38,899 bases of DNA from Glycomyces sp. YM15 (lineage in GTDB: Bacteria; Actinomycetota; Actinomycetes; Mycobacteriales; Micromonosporaceae): contig NZ_JAERMK010000031.1 in assembly GCF_016918015.1 (NCBI RefSeq), positions 1-38,899 of the forward strand. Direction: 5' to 3'. Below, in pieces: positions 25,859-34,486 of the stretch. Within the stretch, counting starts at the first letter, position 1; each line of letters opens with the position of its first letter. Below the pieces are notes generated by a model that made no database searches, was not told the origin of the DNA, and saw only the letters and a program-made list of their open reading frames with translations. Both the position numbers and the translations under genes were made by a program.

Positions 25859-27193
25859 ATGGCAATCCGACTGGGCATCCTCGGGGCCGGGGCGCGCGGC
25901 TCCGACACGTACGGGCGCTGGGCGATCGACCATCCCGGCCGCGCCGCCGTCGCGGCCGTCGCCGACCCGATGCCGCACCGGCGCGAACGGCTCGCCGACG
26001 CCGGAGCGGTGCCGAACGAGCACCGCTACCCCGACTGGCGCGACCTCGTCGCCGACGCCGAGGCGATCGGCCTGGACGCGTTCGTCATCGCCCTCCCCGA
26101 CCGCCTCCACGTGCCGGCGGCGCTCGCCGCCGTCGATACCGGACTCCCGATCCTCCTCGAGAAGCCCGCCGCGACCACCGCCGAGGACCTCGAAGCGCTC
26201 GCGGCCGCCGCCCGGGACCGCAAGGCCCGCATATGGATCGGGCACGTGATGCGATTCCAGCCGTTCTGGCTCGCGATCCGGCGGCTCGTCGACGCGGGGG
26301 CGATCGGCCGGCTCGTGACCATGCGGGTCGAGGAGAACATCGGGTTCTGGCACTTCGCGCACTCCTACGTGCGCGGCAACTGGCGCAACCTCGCCGGCTC
26401 CAGCCCGATGGTGCTCGCCAAGACCTGCCACGACCTCGACATCATCCGCTGGTTCGCGGGCGAATCCCCCGCTGCGGTCGCGAGCGCGGGCGGCCTCGCC
26501 CACTTCCGGCCCGAGCACGCGCCCGACGGCGCGCCCGACCACTGCCTCGACGGGTGCCCGGCCGCCGACTCCTGCCCGTTCTACGCGCCGCGCTATTACG
26601 TTGAGGCCCTTGCGGACAGGGACGGGTGGCCGGTGGCGCTCCTCGGCGACGACCCCAGCCCGGAGGGCCGCCTGGCGGCGCTGCGGCGCGGACCGTACGG
26701 GCGGTGCGTGTTCCACTCCGACAACGACGTGGTGGACCACCAGCAGACCGTCGTCGACTTCCCCGGCGGCCTGACCGCGACCCTCTCGACCTCGGCGTTC
26801 ACCGGGCAGAACACGCGAACGGTGCGGATCACCGGGACGGCGGGGGAGATCGCGGGGAACCTGCGGACCGGGACGCTCGAAGTCGACCTGTTCTCGCCGA
26901 CGGCGATGCTGCCGGAGGTTCCAGGGGCGCGGGTGAGCGCGAGTTCCACGAGGCGGCCCATGGGGCACCGGGTGTTCGAACTCTACGCGGGCCCGGTGGA
27001 CGCCGCTGGGGAGCCGGACCACCGGGGCCATTCGGGCGGCGACGAGGCGCTCGTCGACGCGTTCATCACCTCGCTCGAAGGCGGCGAGACGGCCGCCACC
27101 GACCTGGAGGCCTCTCTGGACAGCCACAGGATGGCGTTCGCGGCCGAGCGGGCCCGGCTCGAACGACGAACGATCCTTTGGGAGGCAAGGTGA
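25859..27193 (+). CDS. Gfo/Idh/MocA-family oxidoreductase with a Cys triplet
   Basis: A 444-residue NAD(P)-dependent sugar dehydrogenase-like enzyme. The Rossmann loop is LGILGAGARG (residues 5-14), the EKP motif is at 101-103, and TCHDLDIIRWF at 189-199 supplies the family's catalytic Asp/His region. A segment CLDGCPAADSCP (Cys229, Cys233, Cys239) is inserted after it and could bind a metal or be structural. Length is above the usual 330-390. It starts five bases after the permease stop and overlaps the GH13 start, so it acts on the imported sugar, possibly by oxidation at a ring carbon; this is inference. Confidence 0.88.
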   Translation: MAIRLGILGAGARGSDTYGRWAIDHPGRAAVAAVADPMPHRRERLADAGAVPNEHRYPDWRDLVADAEAIGLDAFVIALPDRLHVPAALAAVDTGLPILLEKPAATTAEDLEALAAAARDRKARIWIGHVMRFQPFWLAIRRLVDAGAIGRLVTMRVEENIGFWHFAHSYVRGNWRNLAGSSPMVLAKTCHDLDIIRWFAGESPAAVASAGGLAHFRPEHAPDGAPDHCLDGCPAADSCPFYAPRYYVEALADRDGWPVALLGDDPSPEGRLAALRRGPYGRCVFHSDNDVVDHQQTVVDFPGGLTATLSTSAFTGQNTRTVRITGTAGEIAGNLRTGTLEVDLFSPTAMLPEVPGARVSASSTRRPMGHRVFELYAGPVDAAGEPDHRGHSGGDEALVDAFITSLEGGETAATDLEASLDSHRMAFAAERARLERRTILWEAR

Positions 27194-28791
27194 GCTGGTG
27201 GCGTGACGCGGCCATCTACCAGGTGTACCTGCGCAGTTTCGCGGACGGCGACGGCGACGGGATCGGCGACATCGCCGGTCTCGAATCGCGCCTCGGGTAC
27301 CTGCGGGAACTCGGCGTCGATGCACTGTGGATCAACCCGTGGTACGCCTCGCCGATGAACGACGGCGGCTACGACGTGGCCGACTACCGGGCGATCGACC
27401 CCTCGTTCGGCACCCTCGCCGACGCCGGGCGGCTCATCGGGGCGGCGCACCGGTTCGGGCTGCGGATCATCGTGGACCTCGTGCCGAACCACACCTCCGA
27501 CCGGCACCCGTGGTTCCAGCAGGCGCTGCGCGACGGCCCGGGCTCGCCCGCCCGCGAGCGGTTCCACTTCCGGGACGAGACGAACAACTGGCAGTCGCGC
27601 TTCGGCGGACCTGCATGGTCCCAAGTGGAGGACAGCCAGTGGTATCTGCACCTGTTCGACTCGTCCCAGCCCGACCTCAACTGGGAGCACCCGGAGGTGC
27701 GGGCCGAATTCCGGTCGATCCTGCGGTTCTGGCTCGACCGCGGCGTGGACGGATTCCGCATCGATGTCGCCGCGCGCCTGGTGAAGCAGGCCGGCCTGCC
27801 GGACAAGCGCGGCCGGTTCGACGTCGTGCCGACCTTCGCCGACGCCGACGAGGAGCCCGACAAGGACCGGCCGGAGGTGCACGAGATCTACCGGGACTGG
27901 CGGCTCATACTCGGCGAGTACGGGCCCGACCGCGTGTTCGTCGGCGAGATCTGGGTGCGCGACCCGGACCGGTTCGCCCGCTACCTGCGCCCCGACGAGC
28001 TGCACACGGCGTTCAACTTCGAGTTCCTCAAGTGCGCGTGGGAGGCCGGGGCGTTCCGCGACGTGATCGACCGGACCCTCGCGACCCACGCGAAGGTGGG
28101 CGCCCCGCCGACCTGGGTGCTGTCGAACCACGACGTGACACGGCACGTGACCCGCTACGGCCGCGAGCGCAGCGCGTTCCTGAAACGCGAGCACGGCGTG
28201 CCGACCGACCTCGCGCTGGGCACGCGACGGGCCCGGTCGGCGGCGCTGCTGAGCATGGCGCTGCCGGGCGGCGTGTACGTGTACCAAGGCGATGAGCTGG
28301 GGCTCCCCGAGGTCTTCGATCTGCCCGACGAATCGCGCGAGGACCCGGTGTTCCGCCGGACCGGCGGGCTCGACCTGGGCCGCGACGGCTGCCGGGTGCC
28401 GCTGCCGTGGGGCGGTGACGAGCCGCCGTTCGCATTCGGCGAGGGCGGTTCGTGGCTGCCGCAGCCGCCGGAGTGGCGCCGGCTGACGGCGGCGCGGCAA
28501 CTGGGCGACACGGACTCGATGCTGTCGCTGTACCGCCTCGCGCTGCGGATCCGCCGGAGCGAACCGGCGCTCGGCGACGGCGAGATGCGCTGGCTCGACG
28601 GCGAACCGGGGGTGCTGGCCTTCGAGCGCGACCCCGGTTTCGCGTGCGTGGTCAACCTGACCGGCCACGACGTGGACCTCCCGGAGGGCACCCCGCTGCT
28701 CGCGAGCACGCGTCTCGACGAGGCGGTGGCGGGCAGGGCGAAGCTCCCGCCGGATGCGGCGGTCTGGCTGCGAACGCCTGACCGCGGGTAG
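27190..28791 (+). CDS. GH13 alpha-glucosidase-type glycoside hydrolase
   Basis: A 533-residue cytoplasmic enzyme of the alpha-amylase superfamily. Region I is VDLVPNHTS, region II is VDGFRIDVA with nucleophile Asp192, region III is VFVGEIWV with acid/base Glu253, and region IV is LSNHDVTRHV with Asp315. DGDGDGIGD at residues 19-27 is the calcium-type loop of oligo-1,6-glucosidase and alpha-glucosidase subfamilies. GTG 27190 overlaps the oxidoreductase stop (GTGA). It would cleave alpha-glucosidic bonds of the sugar imported by this operon. The exact linkage cannot be told. A terminator follows. Confidence 0.93.
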   Translation: MSWWRDAAIYQVYLRSFADGDGDGIGDIAGLESRLGYLRELGVDALWINPWYASPMNDGGYDVADYRAIDPSFGTLADAGRLIGAAHRFGLRIIVDLVPNHTSDRHPWFQQALRDGPGSPARERFHFRDETNNWQSRFGGPAWSQVEDSQWYLHLFDSSQPDLNWEHPEVRAEFRSILRFWLDRGVDGFRIDVAARLVKQAGLPDKRGRFDVVPTFADADEEPDKDRPEVHEIYRDWRLILGEYGPDRVFVGEIWVRDPDRFARYLRPDELHTAFNFEFLKCAWEAGAFRDVIDRTLATHAKVGAPPTWVLSNHDVTRHVTRYGRERSAFLKREHGVPTDLALGTRRARSAALLSMALPGGVYVYQGDELGLPEVFDLPDESREDPVFRRTGGLDLGRDGCRVPLPWGGDEPPFAFGEGGSWLPQPPEWRRLTAARQLGDTDSMLSLYRLALRIRRSEPALGDGEMRWLDGEPGVLAFERDPGFACVVNLTGHDVDLPEGTPLLASTRLDEAVAGRAKLPPDAAVWLRTPDRG

Positions 28792-28876
28792 CGCAGGACG
28801 AGGACGCCGCCCCGGCGGGATTGTGCCCTGCCGTGCAGTGCGGCCACTTGAGTTCCGGCGGCCCCGCGGCAACGGC

Positions 28877-28912
28877 GACCGCCCGCCGACGTCACGAAGT
28901 CGGCGGGCGGTC
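28877..28912. terminator. Bidirectional terminator after the GH13 operon
   Basis: GACCGCCCGCCGAC (28877-28890) is the exact inverse complement of 28899-28912, with an eight-base loop. It lies between convergent stops of the GH13 gene and the SHOCT gene. Confidence 0.85.
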
Positions 28913-28921
28913 CCCGATAGG

Positions 28922-29257
28922 TCAGAGCTGCTTGGTCTGGTCATCGTCGCCGGGCGGCGGCTCGGCCGGCCCAGCGGGTGCGGAGGCGGCCCGCGGCCCG
29001 CCTTCGATGCGGGCGCGCATGTCCTCGTAGGCGGCGGCGTCGATCTCACCGGAGGCGAAGCGCCGGTCGAGGATCTCGCGGGGCGACTCGCGGTGGGGCG
29101 TCTGCGGTGCGGGGCCGACCGGGTAGTGCGGCGACGGTCCCGAGCGGGTCAGCCGAAGCACGGCCCAGACGGCGAGGCCGATGATCGCGGCCCAGAACAG
29201 GAAGTTGAGCAGGGTCCAGACCAGGCCGAACCCCCAGCCTTCGTTGTAGTAGTGCAT
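28922..29257 (-). CDS. SHOCT domain membrane protein
   Basis: A 111-residue protein. One membrane helix lies near the N-terminus (WTLLNFLFWAAIIGLAVWAV at about 14-33). A proline-rich linker follows, then a SHOCT motif SPREILDRRFASGEIDAAAY with EDMRARI at about 58-84, and a disordered Pro/Asp tail. SHOCT motifs are short helical hairpins at the ends of oligomeric or membrane proteins; their role is not settled. GGAGG precedes the ATG. A stand-alone gene. Confidence 0.85.
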   Translation of the reverse strand: MHYYNEGWGFGLVWTLLNFLFWAAIIGLAVWAVLRLTRSGPSPHYPVGPAPQTPHRESPREILDRRFASGEIDAAAYEDMRARIEGGPRAASAPAGPAEPPPGDDDQTKQL

Positions 29258-29420
29258 CTTCAGCCTCCACTCGCTTGCGTGGATCTCACTCCATCACCGC
29301 CCGATGGCAGACGGCTGCGAGTGGTCTCAGAAGTCGATCGGAGTCCGCGTGCGCGGCCCGCCGGCGGTCCGTGGCGCGGGTCGCCGCGGCTGGCTAGAGT
29401 AGCGGCCGAGGAGGTGAGCC

Positions 29421-30014
29421 GTGCGCAGGAGCTCGGAATGGGTGGCCGTCGAGCGCAGTTCGCCGACCCGCCGGATCTCCTCGCTGGTGCTCTATTCGCT
29501 TACGTGCGCGGCGTTCATCGTCGGGCTGTACCTGCTCGTGCGCACCGAGCCGGGCACGCTCGACTCGGGGGAGCCGAACCCGGTGGCGGCGCTGCCGGGG
29601 TTCTTCACCGTGATGGGGGTGCTCGGGGCGACCAGCTTCCTGGTGCCGCTGGTGCGGCCGCCGAAGCTCATGGTGAACCATTTCGGGCTGCGGGTGCGCG
29701 CCGGCTTCGGCAAGAGCCTGCTCATCCCGTGGAGCAATATCGAGGAGCTGGCCGCGATCCACGTCGGGTCGAAGCGGCGCGGCACTTCGTATCTGCTGTT
29801 CGCGGCCGACAACTATCTCGGGCGCGGCGGCTCCGACCGTCCCGGGTTCCTCGGGCGCTCGGTGCTGCGCGAGGCCAACCGGGCGACGGAGGGCCTGGTC
29901 GCCGGGTTCGACCTCGCGGTGCGCTGCAAGGACTTCGCGCTCGAGCCGCAGCAGCTGCTCGCGCGGCTGGCCTCGTACGCCCCGGGGCACGTCCAGGTCG
30001 TCGACCGGCTGTAG
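29421..30014 (+). CDS. Membrane protein with PH-like cytoplasmic domain
   Basis: A 197-residue protein with two predicted helices (about residues 20-42, SSLVLYSLTCAAFIVGLYLL, and 57-80) and then a soluble part that opens LMVNHFGLRVRAGFGKSLLI followed by PWSNIEEL. That pattern (a strand pair ending in PW..I..L) is typical of bacterial PH-like/YdbT-type membrane proteins. GTG 29421 has GAGGAGGTGAG upstream and TAGAGT at about 29395 as a possible -10. No operon partner. The role is unknown. Confidence 0.65.
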   Translation: MRRSSEWVAVERSSPTRRISSLVLYSLTCAAFIVGLYLLVRTEPGTLDSGEPNPVAALPGFFTVMGVLGATSFLVPLVRPPKLMVNHFGLRVRAGFGKSLLIPWSNIEELAAIHVGSKRRGTSYLLFAADNYLGRGGSDRPGFLGRSVLREANRATEGLVAGFDLAVRCKDFALEPQQLLARLASYAPGHVQVVDRL

Positions 30015-30152
30015 GTCCGGTCCTGCGGACCGGCCGCCGGGGCGACGCGCCGGTTCGTTCGCCCTGAGCGAAATCGCGCCCGTGCGCACGTCGCGACCCT
30101 GGCGGTCCGGGCGCCCCGATCGTGATGCGCGGCTTGCCCCAAATGCCGGTCC

Positions 30153-30179
30153 CTGACCCGTGCTGGTGATCCGTACACT
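30153..30179 (+). promoter_or_regulatory. Candidate disA promoter
   Basis: CTGACC (30153-30158) and TACACT (30174-30179) with 15-base spacing, about 100 bases upstream of the disA start. The -10 is good and the spacing is short, so confidence is low. Confidence 0.3.
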
Positions 30180-30279
30180 GGAGGCGAACCGACCGTCCTG
30201 CCCCCGCCCCTGGGTGCGAGGTCACCGCGACCGACCGGCCTCTCTCGCCGGCGGACAGTCCAGCATTGGGGGTACACCC

Positions 30280-31347
30280 ATGGCGTCGATCCCGGACGAG
30301 GGCCTGCGCGCGACCCTGGCCACCATGGCGCCCGGCACCGCCCTGCGCGACGGCCTGGAGCGCATCCTGCGCGGCCGCACCGGCGCGCTCATCGTCGTCG
30401 GCTGCGACAGCCTCGTCGAGGAGATCTGCACCGGCGGCTTCGAGCTCGACATCGAGTTCTCGGCCACCCGCCTCCGCGAACTATGCAAAATGGACGGCGC
30501 GATCGTGATCACCACCGACGGCTCGCGCATCGTCCGCGCCGGCGTCCACCTCATGCCCGACCCCTCCATCCACTCGAACGAATCGGGCACCCGCCACCGC
30601 ACCGCCGAGCGCGTCGCCATCCAGACCGGCTTCCCCGTGATCTCCGTGAGCCAGTCGATGCACACCATCGGCCTGTACATGGGCTCGATCCACCACCTGC
30701 TCGAACCCTCCACGCAGATCCTCTCGCGCGCCAACCAGGCGCTCGCCACCCTGGAACGCTACAAACTGCGGCTCGACGAAGTCGCCGGAAGCCTCTCCAG
30801 CCTCGAGATCGAAGACCTCGTCACGGTACGAGACGCCGTCACCGTCCTCCAGCGCCTCGAAATGGCCCGCCACATCGCCGACGAGGTCGAAGGCCACGTC
30901 ATCGAACTCGGCACGGACGGGCGGCTCCTCGCCCTCCAGCTCGACGAGCTCATGGCCGGCGTCGACGCCGACCGCGAACTCATCGTGCGCGACTACCTGC
31001 CCGACGGCGTCGACTACCGCAAGGCCCTCCAAGCCGTCGACGGCATGCGCTCCCCCGACCTGCTCGACCTCATCGCCGTCGCGCGCTGCCTCGGATACCC
31101 GAACTCGCCCGACGTGCTCGACCGGCGCGTCAGCCCGCGCGGCTACCGGATGCTCGCCAAAGTGCCGCGCCTGCCCGAAGCCGTGATCGAACGGGTCGTA
31201 GGGCACTTCGGCGCTTTGCCCGAGCTGCTCGGCGTCACCGTCGAAGAACTGCAGGACGTCGACGGGATCGGCCCGGGCCGGGCGCAGAGCATCCGCGAGT
31301 CGCTCACCCGCCTGGCCGAAGTCTCGATCCTCGACCGGTACCTCTAG
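30280..31347 (+). CDS. disA: DNA integrity scanning protein DisA, diadenylate cyclase
   Basis: A 355-residue enzyme that makes cyclic di-AMP from two ATP and binds branched DNA. The DAC domain spans about residues 10-150, with MDGAIVI (Asp72-Gly-Ala) and GTRHR (103-107) carrying the catalytic and ATP-binding residues. A helical spine follows, then a C-terminal helix-hairpin-helix (LQDVDGIGPGRAQSIRESL). All key residues are intact. ATG 30280 is chosen because TGGGGGT precedes it; the longer frame has no family sequence. The convergent neighbour and mutY beyond match the mycobacterial order I remember, but radA, usually upstream, is absent here. Confidence 0.97.
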   Translation: MASIPDEGLRATLATMAPGTALRDGLERILRGRTGALIVVGCDSLVEEICTGGFELDIEFSATRLRELCKMDGAIVITTDGSRIVRAGVHLMPDPSIHSNESGTRHRTAERVAIQTGFPVISVSQSMHTIGLYMGSIHHLLEPSTQILSRANQALATLERYKLRLDEVAGSLSSLEIEDLVTVRDAVTVLQRLEMARHIADEVEGHVIELGTDGRLLALQLDELMAGVDADRELIVRDYLPDGVDYRKALQAVDGMRSPDLLDLIAVARCLGYPNSPDVLDRRVSPRGYRMLAKVPRLPEAVIERVVGHFGALPELLGVTVEELQDVDGIGPGRAQSIRESLTRLAEVSILDRYL

Positions 31348-31358
31348 CGCCCCGGGTG

Positions 31359-32018
31359 CTAGGTCAGGCGCAGATTCGTCGGCGCCGAGACCGCCTCGCC
31401 CAGGCGCGCCCGCAGCTCGTACTCGCCCGCGGGCAGCTCCCGGCGGGCGCCCGCGCAGTCCGCCTCCGAGGCCAGACCATCCACAGTGAACTCCACTGTC
31501 TGACCCGCGCCGTCGCTCAACTCCACTTCCTCGCCCTGCGGGGTCTCGCAGTGCGCCGTCGAATAGACGACGTCCACCCCGGCGGAGAGCTCCACCGCCA
31601 CCTCACGCAGATCCACCGTGCACGCGGTCTCCGCGCCACTCGCCACCAGCACGCTCACCGGCACCTCCGCCCCCGAACGCGCCTCGTCGAACGCCGCCAC
31701 CACCTGCAGCATCAAGTCCTCGGCGGTGCAGGCCTCCACCGGAGGCACCGTCGGCGACGGCGACGCGCTCGGCTCCTCAGCGGGCGTCTCCCGGATGTAC
31801 GGCCGGTTCACCGTCGACGAGGCCGAAGGCGGCTGCCACTCGTTCTGGGCCGCATCGGCCTTCGACTCAGGCTCCTCCTCGCCGCCACCGAACGCACTGA
31901 ACCCGAACACGACCAGCAGGACCAGTACGAGCACCGCCCCCGCCACGATCGCCCGCCGCTTCCAGTACACCGACTCAGGCTCCGAGCCCTTCACGAACTT
32001 GCCCTTGAAACCCTGCAC
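31359..32018 (-). CDS. Single-pass membrane protein convergent with disA (Rv3587c-like by position)
   Basis: A 219-residue protein. A basic cytoplasmic N-terminus (about 24 residues) leads into one helix, IVAGAVLVLVLLVVFGFSAF. A Pro/Ser/Glu-rich linker and an extracellular domain of about 125 residues with four cysteines (ACTAED, ACTVDL, HCETPQ, DCAGAR) follow; these could form two disulfides. Position between disA and mutY on the opposite strand matches a mycobacterial conserved membrane gene as I recall it. GTG start; TAGCGT six bases upstream suggests a leaderless mRNA. Its 3' end is only 11 bases from disA's. Confidence 0.7.
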   Translation of the reverse strand: MQGFKGKFVKGSEPESVYWKRRAIVAGAVLVLVLLVVFGFSAFGGGEEEPESKADAAQNEWQPPSASSTVNRPYIRETPAEEPSASPSPTVPPVEACTAEDLMLQVVAAFDEARSGAEVPVSVLVASGAETACTVDLREVAVELSAGVDVVYSTAHCETPQGEEVELSDGAGQTVEFTVDGLASEADCAGARRELPAGEYELRARLGEAVSAPTNLRLT

Positions 32019-32110
32019 GCCGGGACGCTAACGCAGCAGAGCGGCGCGGCAGCGGAATTACACGCGACCCTCGCCGACGGTTGTCGGACCCCGCACCGAC
32101 AATGGGAGGC

Positions 32111-33013
32111 ATGCTCGCCGCCGACACCGACCAGGCACTGCCGTCCCCCGCCGACCTCAGCGGCAGACTGCTCCCCTGGTTCGACGCGCACCACCGCACC
32201 GAACTGCCCTGGCGCCGCCCGGGAACGACCGCCTGGGGGGTGCTCGTCTCCGAGGTCATGAGCCAGCAGACCCAGGTCGCCCGCGCCGCCCCCGTATGGG
32301 AGGCCTGGATGGCGCGCTGGCCGACCCCGGCCGACCTCGCCGCCGCCCCGACCGCGGACGTCCTGCGGGAATGGGGCCGCATGGGCTACCCGCGCCGGGC
32401 CCTGCGCCTCCAGGAGTGCGCGCGGATCGTCGCCACCGAGCACGGCGGCGTCGTGCCCGCCGACCCGGCGGAACTCGAGAAGCTCCCCGGCATCGGCGTC
32501 TACACCGCCGCGGCGGTCGCGGTCTTCCACTACGGTCGCCGGCATGCGGTCGTGGACACCAACGTGCGGCGCGTCGTCGCCCGCCTCGGCGGGCAGAGCG
32601 ACGCCGGCACCGCCACCACGAAGGCCGACCTGGCCGCGGCCGAGTCGCTGCTGCCCGAGGACGCGCCGACCGCGGCGCGGGTCTCGGTGGCGCTCATGGA
32701 GCTCGGGGCGCTGGTGTGCAAGGCGCGTGCGCCCGAATGCGGGACGTGCCCGGTGAGTGGTCTGTGCGGGTTCTCCGGCCAGGAGGTTCCGGCCGGGCCG
32801 AGCCGCAAGCGGCAGAAGTACAAGGGCACCAACCGGCACGTCCGCGGAGAGGTGATGGCCCTGCTCAGGGACGCGGAAGGGCCGGTCGAGCGGGCCCGGA
32901 TCGACGCCGTGTGGCCGGACCGGAGGATGCTCGACGAAGCCGTCGCGCAGCTCATCACCGAGGGCCTGATCGGCACCGACGAAGCGGGACGATTCGAACT
33001 GCCGAGTCGGTGA
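32111..33013 (+). CDS. mutY: A/G-specific adenine glycosylase
   Basis: About 300 residues. This base-excision enzyme removes adenine opposite 8-oxoguanine. Seen: the catalytic Glu48 in SEVMSQQTQV, the helix-hairpin-helix LEKLPGIGVYTAAAVAVF, the catalytic Asp in HAVVDTNVRRV, and the [4Fe-4S] set CKARAPECGTCPVSGLC (C-x6-C-x2-C-x5-C). The 8-oxoG-recognising C-terminal NUDIX-like domain is reduced, as in other actinobacterial forms. The start is uncertain: ATG 32111, ATG 32102 or TTG 32081, and none has an ideally spaced ribosome-binding site. Confidence 0.93.
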   Translation: MLAADTDQALPSPADLSGRLLPWFDAHHRTELPWRRPGTTAWGVLVSEVMSQQTQVARAAPVWEAWMARWPTPADLAAAPTADVLREWGRMGYPRRALRLQECARIVATEHGGVVPADPAELEKLPGIGVYTAAAVAVFHYGRRHAVVDTNVRRVVARLGGQSDAGTATTKADLAAAESLLPEDAPTAARVSVALMELGALVCKARAPECGTCPVSGLCGFSGQEVPAGPSRKRQKYKGTNRHVRGEVMALLRDAEGPVERARIDAVWPDRRMLDEAVAQLITEGLIGTDEAGRFELPSR

Positions 33014-33321
33014 CAAACCGAGCGGTCACTGGTAGCGTCGGAGTTGAGAGAACTTCACGATGCTCGGTCGGCGCCGATTCTCAAATCGGCGGCCCTGGGT
33101 CGAACCTCACTCGTCACCAAGTGAGGCGCCGGAAGGACCACCAGGTCCACTCACCGCCGGTGCCAGGGCCGAATCGCCTACCGCAGGGCCGCCCCCGAGC
33201 GGCCGGCCGGAACACGACGACGCGGCTCGCGCCATTATCGTCGCGTCGACCGCGGACCGGACGCACGAAATGCGGGCCACGCGGGAGCGGACGCCTTGAG
33301 CGACGGACGCGACCGAGCAGC

Positions 33322-33368
33322 GACAATGCCGTTCCGGTACCGCGCGCTCAGACCGGGGCGGCATTGTT
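33322..33368 (+). ncRNA. Possible structured RNA: 17-bp stem with G-U pairs
   Basis: GACAATGCCGTTCCGGT (33322-33338) can pair with ACCGGGGCGGCATTGTT (33352-33368) around a 13-base loop. It uses three G-U pairs when read as plus-strand RNA and has no unpaired bases in the stem. Wobble pairs that close only in one strand's RNA suggest function on the plus strand. No known family is recognised. A terminator-like remnant is the alternative. Confidence 0.35.
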
Positions 33369-33480
33369 ACGTCGCCGAACACACTGATGGCTCGCAAGCT
33401 TCCTGATGGCTCGCAAGCTTCGCCACGATCGACCGGTACCGCGTGCCCAGACCGGGGCGGCACTGGCATACACCGAACGC
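33334..33480 (+). repeat. Imperfect direct repeats of about 47 bases, 99 bases apart
   Basis: CCGGTACCGCGCGCTCAGAC at 33334 recurs as CCGGTACCGCGTGCCCAGAC at 33433. Both continue with CGGGGCGGCA and end near CCGAAC. Roughly 85 percent of aligned bases match by eye. The second copy keeps only the inner CCGGT/ACCGG pairing. Confidence 0.6.
33384..33421 (+). repeat. Perfect 19-base tandem duplication
   Basis: CTGATGGCTCGCAAGCTTC occurs twice head to tail (33384-33402 and 33403-33421), between the two larger repeats. No further copies were noticed in the window. Confidence 0.85.
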
Positions 33481-33618
33481 GAACTGACCTCGCTTCCGGA
33501 AGCGTGTCGTACCCCTATGAGACGGTGTCCTTTTCACTGGTAGTGGTGAAGGTGGGACTGGGTGGGTACCCGGGGCCACCCGTACGCCCTCCGAGCGGCG
33601 ACGCCCAGCGAGCGCGAC

Positions 33619-34485
33619 TTAAGCCGCGTCAGACTCCCTCGCCACCGGTGCCTCCACCCGCTTCGCCCAGCGGACCAGCCACCACACGATCAGCACCGCG
33701 GGCAGCCCCTTGAGCATCACCCCGGCCAGCACGCCGAGCGCGCCCAAACCCAGCCCGTCCCGCAGCAGCGGCGAATTCCACAAGGCGTGCAAGGCGATCA
33801 CCCCCGCCAGCGACCCGGCCGCGACCCACACCGACCGCATCGTCCGACGCGTCGCCGCATAGGCCACCCCGGCCCCGACGATCGCCGTGAACACCGCGTG
33901 GCTCCACAGCCCCGCCAGCACCCCGCGCACGATGAACACCGCGATCACCGGCTCGACCACATCCCCGGCCCGGTTCAGAACCGTGCTCGACATCGCGAAC
34001 GCATAGCCCTCCACGATCTGGAACCCCACCCCGCAGAACGCGCCCAGCACGATCCCGTCGAGCACGCCGTGCACCCGCCCCCACGCGATCGCGACCACCA
34101 GGACCACACCCGCTGCCTTCACGACCTCCTCGACCACCGGCGCGGCCAGCACCGGCGACCACCGCTCCGCCCACGCCGGGCCGTTCGCCGTCGCCAGCAG
34201 GCCGTGCAGCGCGCGCGAACCGAACAGGGAGGTCATGACGGCGACCGTGGCGCCCCACACCAGGCCGATCGCGAGTGCGGCGGCAGGGAGGGCGAGCCGG
34301 TCGGCGACGCGACCGCGCAGCCACCAGAACGGGATCGCGAAGAGCGAGAACAGGACCAGTGCGGTCGCCCCGGCGCGCGGGTAGGCGAGGGCGACCGGAA
34401 GGGTGTTGTACAGCAGCAGGATGCCCGCCGCACCGATGAGCAGCACGGCCGTCCACTGCACCGGGGAGGCGGGGTCGATCCGCAT
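33619..34485 (-). CDS. PrsW-family intramembrane metalloprotease
   Basis: A 288-residue polytopic membrane protein with about eight helices. PrsW-type motifs are seen in order: PVVEEVVKA with Glu119-Glu120, VGFQIVEGY with Glu159, SHAVFTAIVG with His196, and ALHALWN with His233. These match the glutamates and histidines of the family that cleaves membrane-anchored proteins such as anti-sigma factors. No sigma/anti-sigma pair is adjacent. The gene starts one base after a gene for a single-pass membrane protein, an obvious candidate partner. ATG start at 34485. Confidence 0.88.
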   Translation of the reverse strand: MRIDPASPVQWTAVLLIGAAGILLLYNTLPVALAYPRAGATALVLFSLFAIPFWWLRGRVADRLALPAAALAIGLVWGATVAVMTSLFGSRALHGLLATANGPAWAERWSPVLAAPVVEEVVKAAGVVLVVAIAWGRVHGVLDGIVLGAFCGVGFQIVEGYAFAMSSTVLNRAGDVVEPVIAVFIVRGVLAGLWSHAVFTAIVGAGVAYAATRRTMRSVWVAAGSLAGVIALHALWNSPLLRDGLGLGALGVLAGVMLKGLPAVLIVWWLVRWAKRVEAPVARESDAA

Positions 34486-34486
34486 G

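Larger units (their letters stand above)
33014..33618. other. 605-base gene-free, hairpin-rich region between convergent genes
   Basis: No convincing gene is seen. It contains hairpin CGCCGATT-CTCA-AATCGGCG (33072-33091), hairpin CCTCACT/AGTGAGG (33105-33126), a long stem with G-U pairs (33322-33368), a 19-base tandem duplication (33384-33421), a degenerate copy of the stem region 99 bases downstream (from 33433), and CTTCCGGAAG near 33492. The first hairpins may terminate mutY. Confidence 0.55.

Noticed and set aside
33070..33120. tRNA-like stretch with a CTCA loop and a TCGAAC segment
   Set aside because: The stems do not assemble into a cloverleaf, and the loop size does not fit an anticodon arm.
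33060..33299. 79-residue plus-strand frame after mutY
   Set aside because: Pro/Arg/Ala-rich, no ribosome-binding site, and it runs through two hairpins.
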